The notes beneath the pieces are model-generated. The model had not been told where the DNA came from and did no database searches. It saw only the letters and a program-made list of their open reading frames with translations. This document shows, piece after piece, positions 55,687-63,189 of a stretch of DNA of 64,000 bases. Both the position numbers and the translations under genes were made by a program. Each line of letters starts with the position of its first letter. The stretch's first letter is position 1. Origin of the DNA: Fusibacter_A sp965140735 (GTDB lineage Bacteria; Bacillota; Clostridia; Peptostreptococcales; Acidaminobacteraceae); assembly GCA_965140735.1 (NCBI GenBank), contig OZ223306.1:558001-622000 (forward strand), written 5' to 3'.

Positions 55687-56208
55687 ATGGTGATCATGAA
55701 AAAGAAAATATTAATTATATTTGTAATTACAAGTCTTGTTATTTGTTTTTATTATTTTTATAGAGATGAAACTGGTGATTATTATAAGCGTATATTTTTA
55801 GCAGAAAAAATTCAAGTTACAAATTTAGAGACTGGTAAAAGCATTGATATAAGGAATGAAGATTTGAAAGGAGAGGATATTACTCTATCTTTTTCATTAG
55901 TTCCTAAGAATAAATCAAATATAACTTTGGAAGATAAGCCACTGTATGAGATTAGTTTTATTGAAAAAAATAAAATTTTGCAAACAGTATTTATTGCGAG
56001 TGCAATTGATCTTGATGCTGGAGATCAGCTACCTTTTCAGCCATCAAATTTGGCTTCTGAAAACACTCTAGTGTTTGAATATGATAATGAGCACTACATA
56101 AGTTATACTCAAAAGTATTTTATACAATTTTCATCAGCGTTTTATGAGTGCCTGTTTGATGAGCTAAAGCAATCAGGTTCCCTGAATCTGACGGTTTCGG
56201 AACGGTAA
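55687..56208 (+). CDS. Hypothetical membrane-anchored protein
   Basis: A 173-residue protein with an N-terminal membrane helix (KKILIIFVITSLVICFYYFY) and a beta-rich extracytoplasmic part (IQVTNLETGKSIDIRNEDL; ITLSFSLVPKNK). No family is recognised. GGAAGGTGG precedes two possible starts, ATG 55687 and ATG 55696. It is the only plus-strand gene in the 51.9-59 kb region and its 3' end (GACGGTTTCGGAACGG) partly resembles the conserved block of repeats A and B. Confidence 0.6.
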   Translation: MVIMKKKILIIFVITSLVICFYYFYRDETGDYYKRIFLAEKIQVTNLETGKSIDIRNEDLKGEDITLSFSLVPKNKSNITLEDKPLYEISFIEKNKILQTVFIASAIDLDAGDQLPFQPSNLASENTLVFEYDNEHYISYTQKYFIQFSSAFYECLFDELKQSGSLNLTVSER

Positions 56209-56267
56209 GGGGTTTTTAAATTTGTTGTTGTATCACAAATATTTCAACAATAGAATTATATTGTAAT

Positions 56268-56309
56268 ATCAGAGTGATTTAGGTAACTGGCGTTTTATGT
56301 GAAGATGCA
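56268..56309. repeat. Structured dispersed repeat C (partial)
   Basis: ATCAGAGTGATTT-AGGTAACTGGCG, followed by TTTTATGTGAAG, aligns with the right part of repeat B (ATCAGAATGATTTCCGGTAA, then GTGACGTGTTAGGCGAAG). The left part of the element is not found next to it. It lies just after the stop codon of the minus-strand gene 56317-56559. Confidence 0.55.
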
Positions 56310-56316
56310 AATTGCT

Positions 56317-56559
56317 TTATGTATATCCCATAGTTAATACTATTAGTATTAATATCAATGTAAATAATACAATAATCAAGACTGCTTTTTTAGTTACTCG
56401 TTTTTCTAAAATACTATTGGTAAGTATTAGTCCATTGAGACCAAGCATAGAAAAAAAGGTGCGCAAACCATACTCTTTAAAATAAATAAATCTTATAACA
56501 ACAATTAATAGAATGAGCATTGTAATATTCAATACTATTCTAAATCTTTTAGTTATCAT
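56317..56559 (-). CDS. Hypothetical small membrane protein
   Basis: An 80-residue, strongly hydrophobic protein with two or three helices (about residues 9-25, 33-48, 58-77) and basic ends. No family is recognised. It is preceded on the minus strand by GGAAAGGGAATG and lies between structured repeats B and C, an arrangement like a gene cassette. Confidence 0.6.
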   Translation of the reverse strand: MITKRFRIVLNITMLILLIVVIRFIYFKEYGLRTFFSMLGLNGLILTNSILEKRVTKKAVLIIVLFTLILILIVLTMGYT

Positions 56560-56594
56560 TTTATCTTCATTCCCTTTCCAAAATTTGCATTTTT

Positions 56595-56712
56595 ACGTTC
56601 CCGTTGTTACCGAAGTTCCTTCCTTTTAACGCCTTAGCGGAAAAAGTGTCACAGTTCTTGCTACGCAAGGACTGTGAAATCAGAATGATTTCCGGTAAGT
56701 GACGTGTTAGGC
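56595..56712. repeat. Structured dispersed repeat B (attC-like fold)
   Basis: Nested pairing is visible: TAAC (56627-56630) with GTTA (56706-56709); TTAGCGGAAA (56634-56643) with TTTCCGGTAA (56689-56698), nine of ten bases; and TCACAGTTCTTGC with GCAAGGACTGTGA (56649-56661, 56665-56677). The outer box GTTAGGC matches the integron attC consensus GTTRRRY, and on the minus strand GCCTAAC matches RYYYAAC, 7 bases after the stop of the P-loop gene. The left 30 bases beyond the fold (ACGTTCCCGTTGTTACCGAA) are also conserved with repeat A, which is not typical for attC. Confidence 0.65.
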
Positions 56713-56719
56713 GAAGTAG

Positions 56720-58180
56720 TTAGAATATACCCATAGCTCTACAATAAGACTGAATTTTGTTTAAAGTATATGCCGAAATGCTTGCAGCACTTGCATTTTC
56801 TCTCCACATCATTTCAACTCTTACATAATTGCCAGGAATACTAAAATTTATATCACTTCTGATTTTAAAAGCATGTCCAAAATCATCTTCCGTTCTAGCA
56901 ACATTAACCAACTTATATTCTTTCATAGCCATAGCCAATTTTCTGTTTATTAAGGCATCGTTAGTCTTTGATAATTCTAAAATTTTATCAAATACAACCT
57001 TCTTTTCGGCACTATCATTTTTTTCTCGTGTTCTTTTGTATGTTAATCCTTGTATTGCTCTTGTAAGGTTATTATTCTTCAATAGAGTAATTTGTGCATT
57101 ACTTTTTCCCAATTTTAAATCAGTGTTTTCTAATAAATATTTATCAAACTCTTTGATTTTGTCATTATTTGTTTGCAACTCTAATCTTAAAATATCTAAG
57201 ACATCTTTATAATCTATAGATATTACTTTGCAATTAATTTCTTTAGAAACCATTGAACATATGCATTTTTTATTGCCCAAGGTTTTTGTAATATTCGCAT
57301 CTGTTGCGGAGAAAAGTCTGTCAATATCAACATAACTGTAATCACCTTTTGTTAAATACTCAACATCACTATTATTCTTATTCCCTGATACTACACAAAT
57401 AACTAAATCGAATAATTCCCCCACATAATCTTTAGAATCCTCAATTAACTCATTTAGTTTTAAAATTTCACCTCTGATATTCTCAATAAAATGGCCAATG
57501 GTAGATCTTTTATTCATAGCATCTAGCATTTCTGTTAAAACATCATCTGTGAAGCCAATATCTGAAATATCATATTCATTAAAAAACGCAAATGTATTTT
57601 TCAATATTGGAATAAATCTATTTCTTGAAGGTCCATGATATTCTAATATGGTATCTTCTCTAAATAGTGAAGAACCACCTACGTGACCAGCAAATTGAAT
57701 GATCTCTTTTGTCATTTCCTCACCATTACAGGGCCAAACAACAATTGAATTTCTGCCTTTCTCTGACCTAATAAAATGATTAATTGCATGTATTTCCTTT
57801 TCAAGTTGATTTGTTGACAATGTTTCAAATGTTTCTCTATTTTCAAGAACTATAATTCTATAACTATTTATTTCATCAAAGCTTTCCAAAACATCAGTTA
57901 AAACGCTACTATTGTATACAGGGATGACTTCTAAATTTTCAATGTAAAGAGGCAAAGTGTTCAAAAATGTAGTCTTTCCCATACCTGACTCGCCCATCAA
58001 AATCATAAATGCACCACTATTACTAGCTTTCATTGTTCTAATCATTCTTTTTATGTGTTTAATTGAATCTTCTACTTGAAATATAAATGCTTTTAATCTC
58101 TCTAATTCTGTAGATGTATACGATGCTCTCTTATTCAGTTTGAAATTTTCAAATCGACTAGGTAAATTTAGTATAGTCAT
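56720..58180 (-). CDS. P-loop ATPase of unknown function
   Basis: A 486-residue soluble protein with Walker A GESGMGKTT (residues 63-71). The likely Walker B strand is YRIIVLENRE, where the usual DE pair is EN, so hydrolysis may be weak or the pairing different. The rest (helical, Lys/Asn/Asp-rich; NLTRAIQGLTYKRTREKND near residue 385) matches no family I know. The C-terminal segment (FSIPGNYVRVEMMWRENASA) may be a small sensing domain. Start ATG at 58180, seven bases after AAAGGAG. Its location in the accessory region and its cassette-like downstream repeat suggest a horizontally acquired gene; a defence role is possible but unproven. Confidence 0.7.
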   Translation of the reverse strand: MTILNLPSRFENFKLNKRASYTSTELERLKAFIFQVEDSIKHIKRMIRTMKASNSGAFMILMGESGMGKTTFLNTLPLYIENLEVIPVYNSSVLTDVLESFDEINSYRIIVLENRETFETLSTNQLEKEIHAINHFIRSEKGRNSIVVWPCNGEEMTKEIIQFAGHVGGSSLFREDTILEYHGPSRNRFIPILKNTFAFFNEYDISDIGFTDDVLTEMLDAMNKRSTIGHFIENIRGEILKLNELIEDSKDYVGELFDLVICVVSGNKNNSDVEYLTKGDYSYVDIDRLFSATDANITKTLGNKKCICSMVSKEINCKVISIDYKDVLDILRLELQTNNDKIKEFDKYLLENTDLKLGKSNAQITLLKNNNLTRAIQGLTYKRTREKNDSAEKKVVFDKILELSKTNDALINRKLAMAMKEYKLVNVARTEDDFGHAFKIRSDINFSIPGNYVRVEMMWRENASAASISAYTLNKIQSYCRAMGIF

Positions 58181-58407
58181 AATCAATCTCCTTTATAATT
58201 GTTTTTAAAGCTATTTTGCATAACTCATATATTTCCAAATTAATACTTTATCCAGCTTATATTTGAATACATCTTCACAAAAAATAAATCACAATATTGA
58301 TGGAACTTTATTATCTATACGGTATTGTAAAATTCATCTTTAAAAACCATAACAGGGATCTCTTAAAAGGGAAAAGAGCTTTATAATATAATACTAGTCC
58401 TCTTTAC

Positions 58408-58438
58408 AAGTCTTAAACCGTCTAATACTGATAATATT
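58408..58438. repeat. Short direct repeat E, copy 2
   Basis: AAGTCTTAAACCGTC followed by TAATACTGATAATATT, the partner of the copy at 51895-51930. It lies just after the stop of the remnant frame at 58437-58517. Confidence 0.45.
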
Positions 58439-58517
58439 ATCCCTTTTTTTCAGCTTCAAGTTCAGTTCGATAATTATTAACTTCAAGCTCTATGGAATCT
58501 ATGTTTGGTATGGTCAT
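58437..58517 (-). pseudogene. Short coding remnant
   Basis: The minus strand encodes MTIPNIDSIELEVNNYRTEL and six more residues before TAA; the frame is open ten codons further upstream without a start and ribosome site. It reads like the end of a longer helical protein. No family is recognised. Confidence 0.35.
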
Positions 58518-58595
58518 AAAACTATTGAATGTTCTTGTAAGTATATCTATCCGTTAGGATGGTACTGTTATGAAATCAAAGTTAGAAGTGATCAA

Positions 58596-58826
58596 CTATA
58601 GCTCTTTATAAATCCACAACGGATCAAAGAAAATCATATACTCATCAACGGCAAGTCTTTCACCATAGCATCTTCTAAAATACTCTAGAGAAAGTTCATA
58701 TCTATTTCGAATTCCATATTTAAAGGCTTCAAGAAAATCTATAGGGGATAGAATTCGATTATCAGCCCATCTTCTGGCATGATCTTTTTTATACAAAATG
58801 GGAATAGCATATGAATTGCAACTATT
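58596..58826 (-). pseudogene. C-terminal gene fragment
   Basis: About 76 codons without a proper start: after an in-frame TGA the frame reads NSCNSYAIPILYKKDHARRW and continues to FFDPLWIYKEL and TAG. The composition (ADNRILSPIDFLEAFKYG, YELSLEYFRRCYGERLAVDE) is that of a folded soluble protein, so it is probably the remaining C-terminus of a disrupted gene. A TTG at 58796 could start a 66-residue product but has no ribosome site. Confidence 0.4.
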
Positions 58827-59107
58827 TCAATTTTTCTTCATCACTATAAATAAATAAAATGGAGCATTTAACAATTGATAGATATGAAAATTATACCAAA
58901 TCCATACAAAAAAAGCGATAGAAAGGTTTGTTACCAATCGTAACAGTATGCCTATAACAGGGTAGGGTTAAAGATACAAAAAAGGACCAACTCAAAAAGA
59001 GTCAGCCCTCTATAAAATTATTATAAGTCTCATAAAATAACCTAGTATTTAATCATTTTATCAAAAACTCAGTGGTTAAATAGTGGTTAATACATGCCTA
59101 AATCATC

Positions 59108-59146
59108 AAAAAAGGAAAATGGACCCGTTGCAATTGCAATAGGTCC
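59108..59146 (-). terminator. Terminator of tRNA-Leu
   Basis: On the minus strand GGACCTATTGCAATTGCAAC and GGTCC form a hairpin with an inner TTGCAA/TTGCAA palindrome, followed by a T-rich tract. Its core is repeated at 53259-53279. Confidence 0.75.
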
Positions 59147-59154
59147 ATAAGTTT

Positions 59155-59241
59155 TGGTGCCGAAGGCGGGGGTCGAACCCGCACGAGTGTTACCTCTCCG
59201 GATTTTGAGTCCGGCGCGTCTGCCAATTCCACCACTTCGGC
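59155..59241 (-). tRNA. tRNA-Leu (anticodon CAA)
   Basis: On the minus strand the acceptor arm GCCGAAG pairs with CTTCGGC, and A plus an encoded CCA end follow. The anticodon arm is CCGGA-CTCAAAA-TCCGG with CAA at the centre, the D-arm has GGAATTGGCAGAC, the long variable arm typical of class II tRNA (GAGGTAACACTC) is present, and the T-arm is GCGGGTTCGACCCCCGC. Total 87 bases including CCA. Confidence 0.96.
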
Positions 59242-59254
59242 GCGGAACTTCTAT

Positions 59255-59283
59255 ATAATAACATAGGTTTAGTTGTGACGCAA
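59255..59283 (-). promoter_or_regulatory. Promoter of tRNA-Leu
   Basis: Read on the minus strand, TTGCGT (59283-59278), a 17-base spacer and TATTAT (59260-59255) lie about 14 bases before the tRNA 5' end. Confidence 0.65.
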
Positions 59284-59415
59284 TACCTTTTTAGAAAAAT
59301 ATTTTATTTCTTTTTTGTTATAATAATTTGAACCCTGAAATCTTAAAATATGATAAACTGAAATTAAAAGTGAAAGTTAGACTATAAGCCATTTTAATAG
59401 ACTTGAGGAGGTAAT

Positions 59416-60504
59416 ATGTATAGCAAAAGACTTGAAAAAGTAAGATCAAATATGAAAGAGAATCAAATAGATGCCATGATCGTAACAGCCACAGATTCAA
59501 TTTATTATTTACTCGGTGTGGAAATTCATCCAGGAGAGAGATTACTCGCACTTTTAATTAAAGAACATAGTGCCGTTTTCTTTTTAAATGATTTGTTTCC
59601 GATTAAAGAAACACTTCCAGTAGCTGTTAGATCATATAATGACACGGATAAACCAATAGAACTGATTTCAAAAGAGATCAGTGATCAACTTACAATTGGT
59701 ATTGATAAAGAATGGCCAAGCAGATTCTTACTTGAACTCATGGGACTCAAACCATCATGTAATTTTGTCAACGGCTCAGTAACCATCGATAGTGCAAGAC
59801 TTATCAAAAGTGAAGAAGAAGGCAAGTTAATGCAGAATGCATCAAAACTTAATGATGATGTTATGAAACTTGTCTATGAATATATACAGAAAAATGTCGG
59901 TATAAAACCCATCACAGAGAGCATGATACAAGAGAGGGTCAAAGCCTTTAACGCTGAACTTGGCGTTCATGAGCTCTCGTTTACACCACTTATATGCTTT
60001 GGTGAGAATGGCGCTGAGCCACATCATGATAGTGATGAAACTGTTTTATTAAAAAATCAAGCGATAATCGTCGATATTGGAGGTCGAAAAGATGGCTACT
60101 GTTCGGACATGACAAGAAGCTTTTATTATGGGACACCAACAGATGAATATGTAAAAGTTTATGAACTGGTTAGAAAAGCTAATCTTGCAGCAATTCATGC
60201 GGTTAAACCGGGTGTTTCTTTTAAAGAAATTGATGCGGCAGCAAGAAATGTGATCTCTGAAGCTGGTTATGGTGATTTCTTTACACATAGAACAGGGCAT
60301 GGCATTGGCATCAATGTTCACGAGTTCCCAGATGTTTCGGCTGTTAATGAAATGATCTGTGAAGTTGGGATGACTTTTTCGATCGAACCTGGTATCTACC
60401 TCACAGATAAATTCGGTGTGAGAATTGAAGATTTGGTCATGGTGACAGAGACAGGGTGTGAAGTGCTTAATCAATACCCTAAAGCGCTTATGACCATAGA
60501 TTAA
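59416..60504 (+). CDS. Xaa-Pro aminopeptidase/dipeptidase (M24B)
   Basis: A 362-residue metallopeptidase with an N-terminal creatinase-like domain (residues 1-135) and a pita-bread catalytic domain. The two-metal site is complete: Asp in VDIGGRKDGYCSDMTRSF (two aspartates), His in HRTGHGIGINVHE, Glu in FSIEPGIY and Glu in GVRIEDLV. It removes residues linked to proline, in keeping with peptide use. ATG after TGAGGAGG. It has its own unit with a terminator shared with the convergent tautomerase-like gene. Confidence 0.93.
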   Translation: MYSKRLEKVRSNMKENQIDAMIVTATDSIYYLLGVEIHPGERLLALLIKEHSAVFFLNDLFPIKETLPVAVRSYNDTDKPIELISKEISDQLTIGIDKEWPSRFLLELMGLKPSCNFVNGSVTIDSARLIKSEEEGKLMQNASKLNDDVMKLVYEYIQKNVGIKPITESMIQERVKAFNAELGVHELSFTPLICFGENGAEPHHDSDETVLLKNQAIIVDIGGRKDGYCSDMTRSFYYGTPTDEYVKVYELVRKANLAAIHAVKPGVSFKEIDAAARNVISEAGYGDFFTHRTGHGIGINVHEFPDVSAVNEMICEVGMTFSIEPGIYLTDKFGVRIEDLVMVTETGCEVLNQYPKALMTID

Positions 60505-60575
60505 TTTGTGCTAAAGTTAAGTATGGCAGCTGTCAAAATAAAAGATTTATGAATTCATACGCACAAAATATATAT

Positions 60576-60620
60576 AAAAGAGCTCTTCTAAATTTAACTT
60601 TAAGAAGAGCTCTTTTTTTA
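60576..60620. terminator. Bidirectional terminator after the Xaa-Pro peptidase gene
   Basis: AAAAGAGCTCTTCT pairs with AGAAGAGCTCTTTT around an AT-rich loop, followed by T residues. Confidence 0.88.
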
Positions 60621-60664
60621 ATTGTAATTCATAAGACCTTTTGGGGGATAGGTATGAATTAAAT

Positions 60665-61060
60665 CTATTTAGCTTCCATCATTTTGAGTAATTTATCAAA
60701 ATCGGGCATAAAAGGCCGTAGAATGCCCTTAGAGCCAGCGTTTTCATGAGCATGCTCTTTAAAAATGACAATGGTACGAGATGTATCAGCACCAAAAATA
60801 TCTTGACAAATATCTTCAAATCCTTTACATATGATGTTTTTACCTTCTAAGCTCTTGCCATATGTCGTATAAACAAATAGTGATTTCATGGTTTTCGTTT
60901 GTTCATCCATATTTTCAGCTTTTAATTCGACAATGGAAACAAAGGAATGATCTTCAGTGACACCAAAGCCTTCCATACACGATTTTTTTATGCCTTTAAT
61001 TAGGCTTTTTTTCTGTTCTGGAGAGTATCCTTCTGGAATATAAGCAACTGCAATCGACAT
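60665..61060 (-). CDS. Tautomerase-like protein lacking the N-terminal proline
   Basis: A 131-residue protein whose first 70 residues follow the 4-oxalocrotonate tautomerase pattern (IAVAYIPEGYSPEQKKSLIKGIKKSCMEGFGV, in part; SFVSIVELKAENM), with a second similar beta-alpha unit after it, as in the double-length tautomerases. The residue after the initiator Met is Ser, not the catalytic Pro1, so ordinary tautomerase chemistry is unlikely unless the start is misjudged. ATG after GGAGGTTAATTA supports this start. Function unknown. Confidence 0.7.
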   Translation of the reverse strand: MSIAVAYIPEGYSPEQKKSLIKGIKKSCMEGFGVTEDHSFVSIVELKAENMDEQTKTMKSLFVYTTYGKSLEGKNIICKGFEDICQDIFGADTSRTIVIFKEHAHENAGSKGILRPFMPDFDKLLKMMEAK

Positions 61061-61191
61061 TAATTAACCTCCACTCATAACTTTTTTTATTTTAAATATA
61101 AACTAACACACAATAAAAAGGTTGTACAATACAGAATTTGAGTGGCGTCAGTCGAAAATTGTATGGATAAGTTAATAATCTCAGTGGTCAA

Positions 61192-62055
61192 TCAATCATG
61201 ATTATCGAGAATATCCAAAAATAATTTTAAGGCCGGATTGTGATTCGTTTTGAGGTAAGCGACTACAAAAGTACGCGGTATAAATGCAGATTTAATATCT
61301 AAAAACTTAATTTTGGGGGATATGTTTTTTATAATAGCTGGTAAAAATGTGATACCTAAGTTACTTTCTACTAATAGTAATTTAGCATCTAAAGAATTGA
61401 CGCGGATATAGTCATAAAAATTGAAATTAGGGACTGAATGTCCCATGATGTCATCTTGTGAACCGTTATTCATGGTAATAAGTCTTTGGTTGTTCATCTC
61501 GTTGCTTTTAACAGCTGATTTAGAGGCAAAGGGGTGTTCAACGTTAACGGCTAATTTCCAAGGGTCTTTATTTATAGTGATCGTTAAAATATCTTCGCTT
61601 ATCTGGGTATATTTGTCAATGCAAAATACAATATCAAGATGACCCTGTACGAGCTTATCGGATAATGTTTTATAGTCATATTGATCAATAGAAATTTCTA
61701 CTTTTGGATATGTTGTTGAAAAATGGCTGATAGGATCACTTGCCAGATATCGGTCGTATGTGCCAACACCAATTTTCAAGTTACTGGTATAGTTTAGAGC
61801 ACTGTTTTTTACGCGCGAAATAGCATTGTCATAATAATCGAGTAAATTAGAAGCTTCAAAGTATAATTTGCTACCAGCAGAAGTTAATTCTACAGACCTA
61901 TTATCGCGATAAAAGAGCAAGACGCCAAGCTCTGCTTCTAGGTGAGCGATATGACGACTCATTGCAGTTTGAGCAATGTGATTTTCATTAGCGGCTTTTG
62001 TAAAATTAAGATACTTGGCGACGCTGACAAAGTATTTGAGTTTAATTATATCCAT
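61192..62055 (-). CDS. LysR family transcriptional regulator
   Basis: A 287-residue regulator with the N-terminal helix-turn-helix (FTKAANENHIAQTAMSRHIAHLEAELGVLLF, in part) and a periplasmic-binding-like effector domain (about residues 90-285). It starts at ATG 62055, nine bases after GGAG; upstream in-frame ATGs at 62070 and 62064 overlap that site. It is divergent from the creatininase-family gene across 364 bases that contain three direct repeats and a perfect dyad, so it probably controls the creatininase-transporter operon and itself. The effector is unknown. Confidence 0.93.
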   Translation of the reverse strand: MDIIKLKYFVSVAKYLNFTKAANENHIAQTAMSRHIAHLEAELGVLLFYRDNRSVELTSAGSKLYFEASNLLDYYDNAISRVKNSALNYTSNLKIGVGTYDRYLASDPISHFSTTYPKVEISIDQYDYKTLSDKLVQGHLDIVFCIDKYTQISEDILTITINKDPWKLAVNVEHPFASKSAVKSNEMNNQRLITMNNGSQDDIMGHSVPNFNFYDYIRVNSLDAKLLLVESNLGITFLPAIIKNISPKIKFLDIKSAFIPRTFVVAYLKTNHNPALKLFLDILDNHD

Positions 62056-62419
62056 AGATTTCATCTCCATTCACTTAGGTGGTATATAAGACAGTTCACA
62101 TATTTTGAAAACAGTATTTAGTTTAGGTGTTATACCAAATATGTAATAATGCCACTCAGTTTAGATGTTATACAAAAATATTAAGGAATAGTAATATAGA
62201 AATAATAAAAGTGAGAATAATCAGATAAATCTTTCGTTTTGAATTATTTCAAATTAGCGATCAAGCAAAAATACGAATGAAAAAGTGCAATAAGCTTGGA
62301 CTGTAGTCTGTTACAGGCCTTATAAATGATTCTATTCATAATAATATATATTCAAAAAAAGAGCAAGTATATCAATGGACATTTGATATACAAAACATGA
62401 TTGTTGAGGGAGGAAACAA
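62056..62419. promoter_or_regulatory. Divergent control region between LysR and creatininase genes
   Basis: This 364-base region holds three direct copies of TTAGRTGKTATA (62075-62086, 62123-62134, 62161-62172) near the LysR gene and a perfect 9-bp inverted repeat near the creatininase gene. Both look like protein-binding sites; I did not find a strong -35/-10 pair for either direction. Confidence 0.55.
62367..62391 (+). promoter_or_regulatory. Perfect 9-bp inverted repeat upstream of the creatininase-family gene
   Basis: GTATATCAA (62367-62375), a 7-base spacer and TTGATATAC (62383-62391) end 28 bases before the start codon. It could be an operator or a leader hairpin near the ribosome site. 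Confidence 0.55.
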
Positions 62420-63151
62420 ATGATTCATAAGATTAAAGAAATGAGTTGGTCTGAGTTTGACAAGCGAAGGCGAGAAACGCAAATGGTCATAATTCCTTCA
62501 GGTGCTCTTGAAGTATATGGCACGCATTTACCAATTAGTTCTGACTGCATAGCGGCAGAGGGTGTGGCAATGTTAATTGCTGAGCAAACAGGTGCTCTTG
62601 TGGCACCGACAATCGAAATGAGTGACTCAACTTCTCTTGAAAATTTTCCAGGAACATTTTCGGTAAGAAAGGAGACTTTTGAATCCTACATGGATGATTT
62701 GTGCTTAAATTTGATTCAATATGGATTTAAAAAACTTCTTTTTATTACAGGTCATGGTGGTAGTATTGCCTTAATTAATACGCTTGCATACAAATACGAA
62801 AAGACATATGGCGTTAAATGTGCGCAGGTGGATTGGTGGCGGTATGTTGCACTTAACGGTGATGGTATATTTGATACGAATGATCGTATGGCTCATGGTC
62901 ATGCTAGTGAGAGTGGGACTTCAGTCCTTTTATACTTTAGACCAGACTTAGTGCATATGGAAAAAGCAACTCGTATTGAGCCAATAGTTGATTTTTATGA
63001 ACCACCGGGCATCATTCAATATTTTTCTTTAGATCAAAAAACAAAAACAGGAACAGTGGGGGATGCAACAATCGGAACTTATGAAAAAGGTAAACAAATT
63101 GTAGAAAGGAGTGTAAAAAAGATTGTAGCATTTACGGAAAATCATTTTTAG
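62420..63151 (+). CDS. Creatininase family amidohydrolase
   Basis: A 243-residue protein with the family metal site: Glu in PSGALEVYGTHLPISSDC (ExxGxHLPxxxD pattern), His in ITGHGGSIALIN, and the later AHGHASESGTSVLLY with a conserved Glu. Members hydrolyse cyclic or linear amides such as creatinine or the formamide of a flavin precursor. The next gene encodes a peptide-type binding lipoprotein, so the substrate may be an imported amide or peptide. ATG after GAGGGAGGAAAC. Confidence 0.9.
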   Translation: MIHKIKEMSWSEFDKRRRETQMVIIPSGALEVYGTHLPISSDCIAAEGVAMLIAEQTGALVAPTIEMSDSTSLENFPGTFSVRKETFESYMDDLCLNLIQYGFKKLLFITGHGGSIALINTLAYKYEKTYGVKCAQVDWWRYVALNGDGIFDTNDRMAHGHASESGTSVLLYFRPDLVHMEKATRIEPIVDFYEPPGIIQYFSLDQKTKTGTVGDATIGTYEKGKQIVERSVKKIVAFTENHF

Positions 63152-63189
63152 TGAAACATGAATTTAAAAAAAGTTTGGGAGGATTAACT

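Larger units (their letters stand above)
58181..59107. other. AT-rich stretch with gene remnants before tRNA-Leu
   Basis: Besides the remnants listed separately (58437-58517, 58596-58826) it contains the leader of the P-loop gene, a hairpin AACTC/GAGTT-like at about 58990-59005, and two AGTGGTTAA repeats (59071-59079, 59082-59090) 11 bases apart. No complete gene is seen. Confidence 0.5.

Noticed and set aside
52493..56712. Repeats A-C as a CRISPR array
   Set aside because: The copies are few, long, diverged, kilobases apart and separated by genes rather than short unique spacers.
51911..59241. A complete prophage or transposon
   Set aside because: No integrase, transposase, capsid or replication gene is visible, only fragments and orphan genes.
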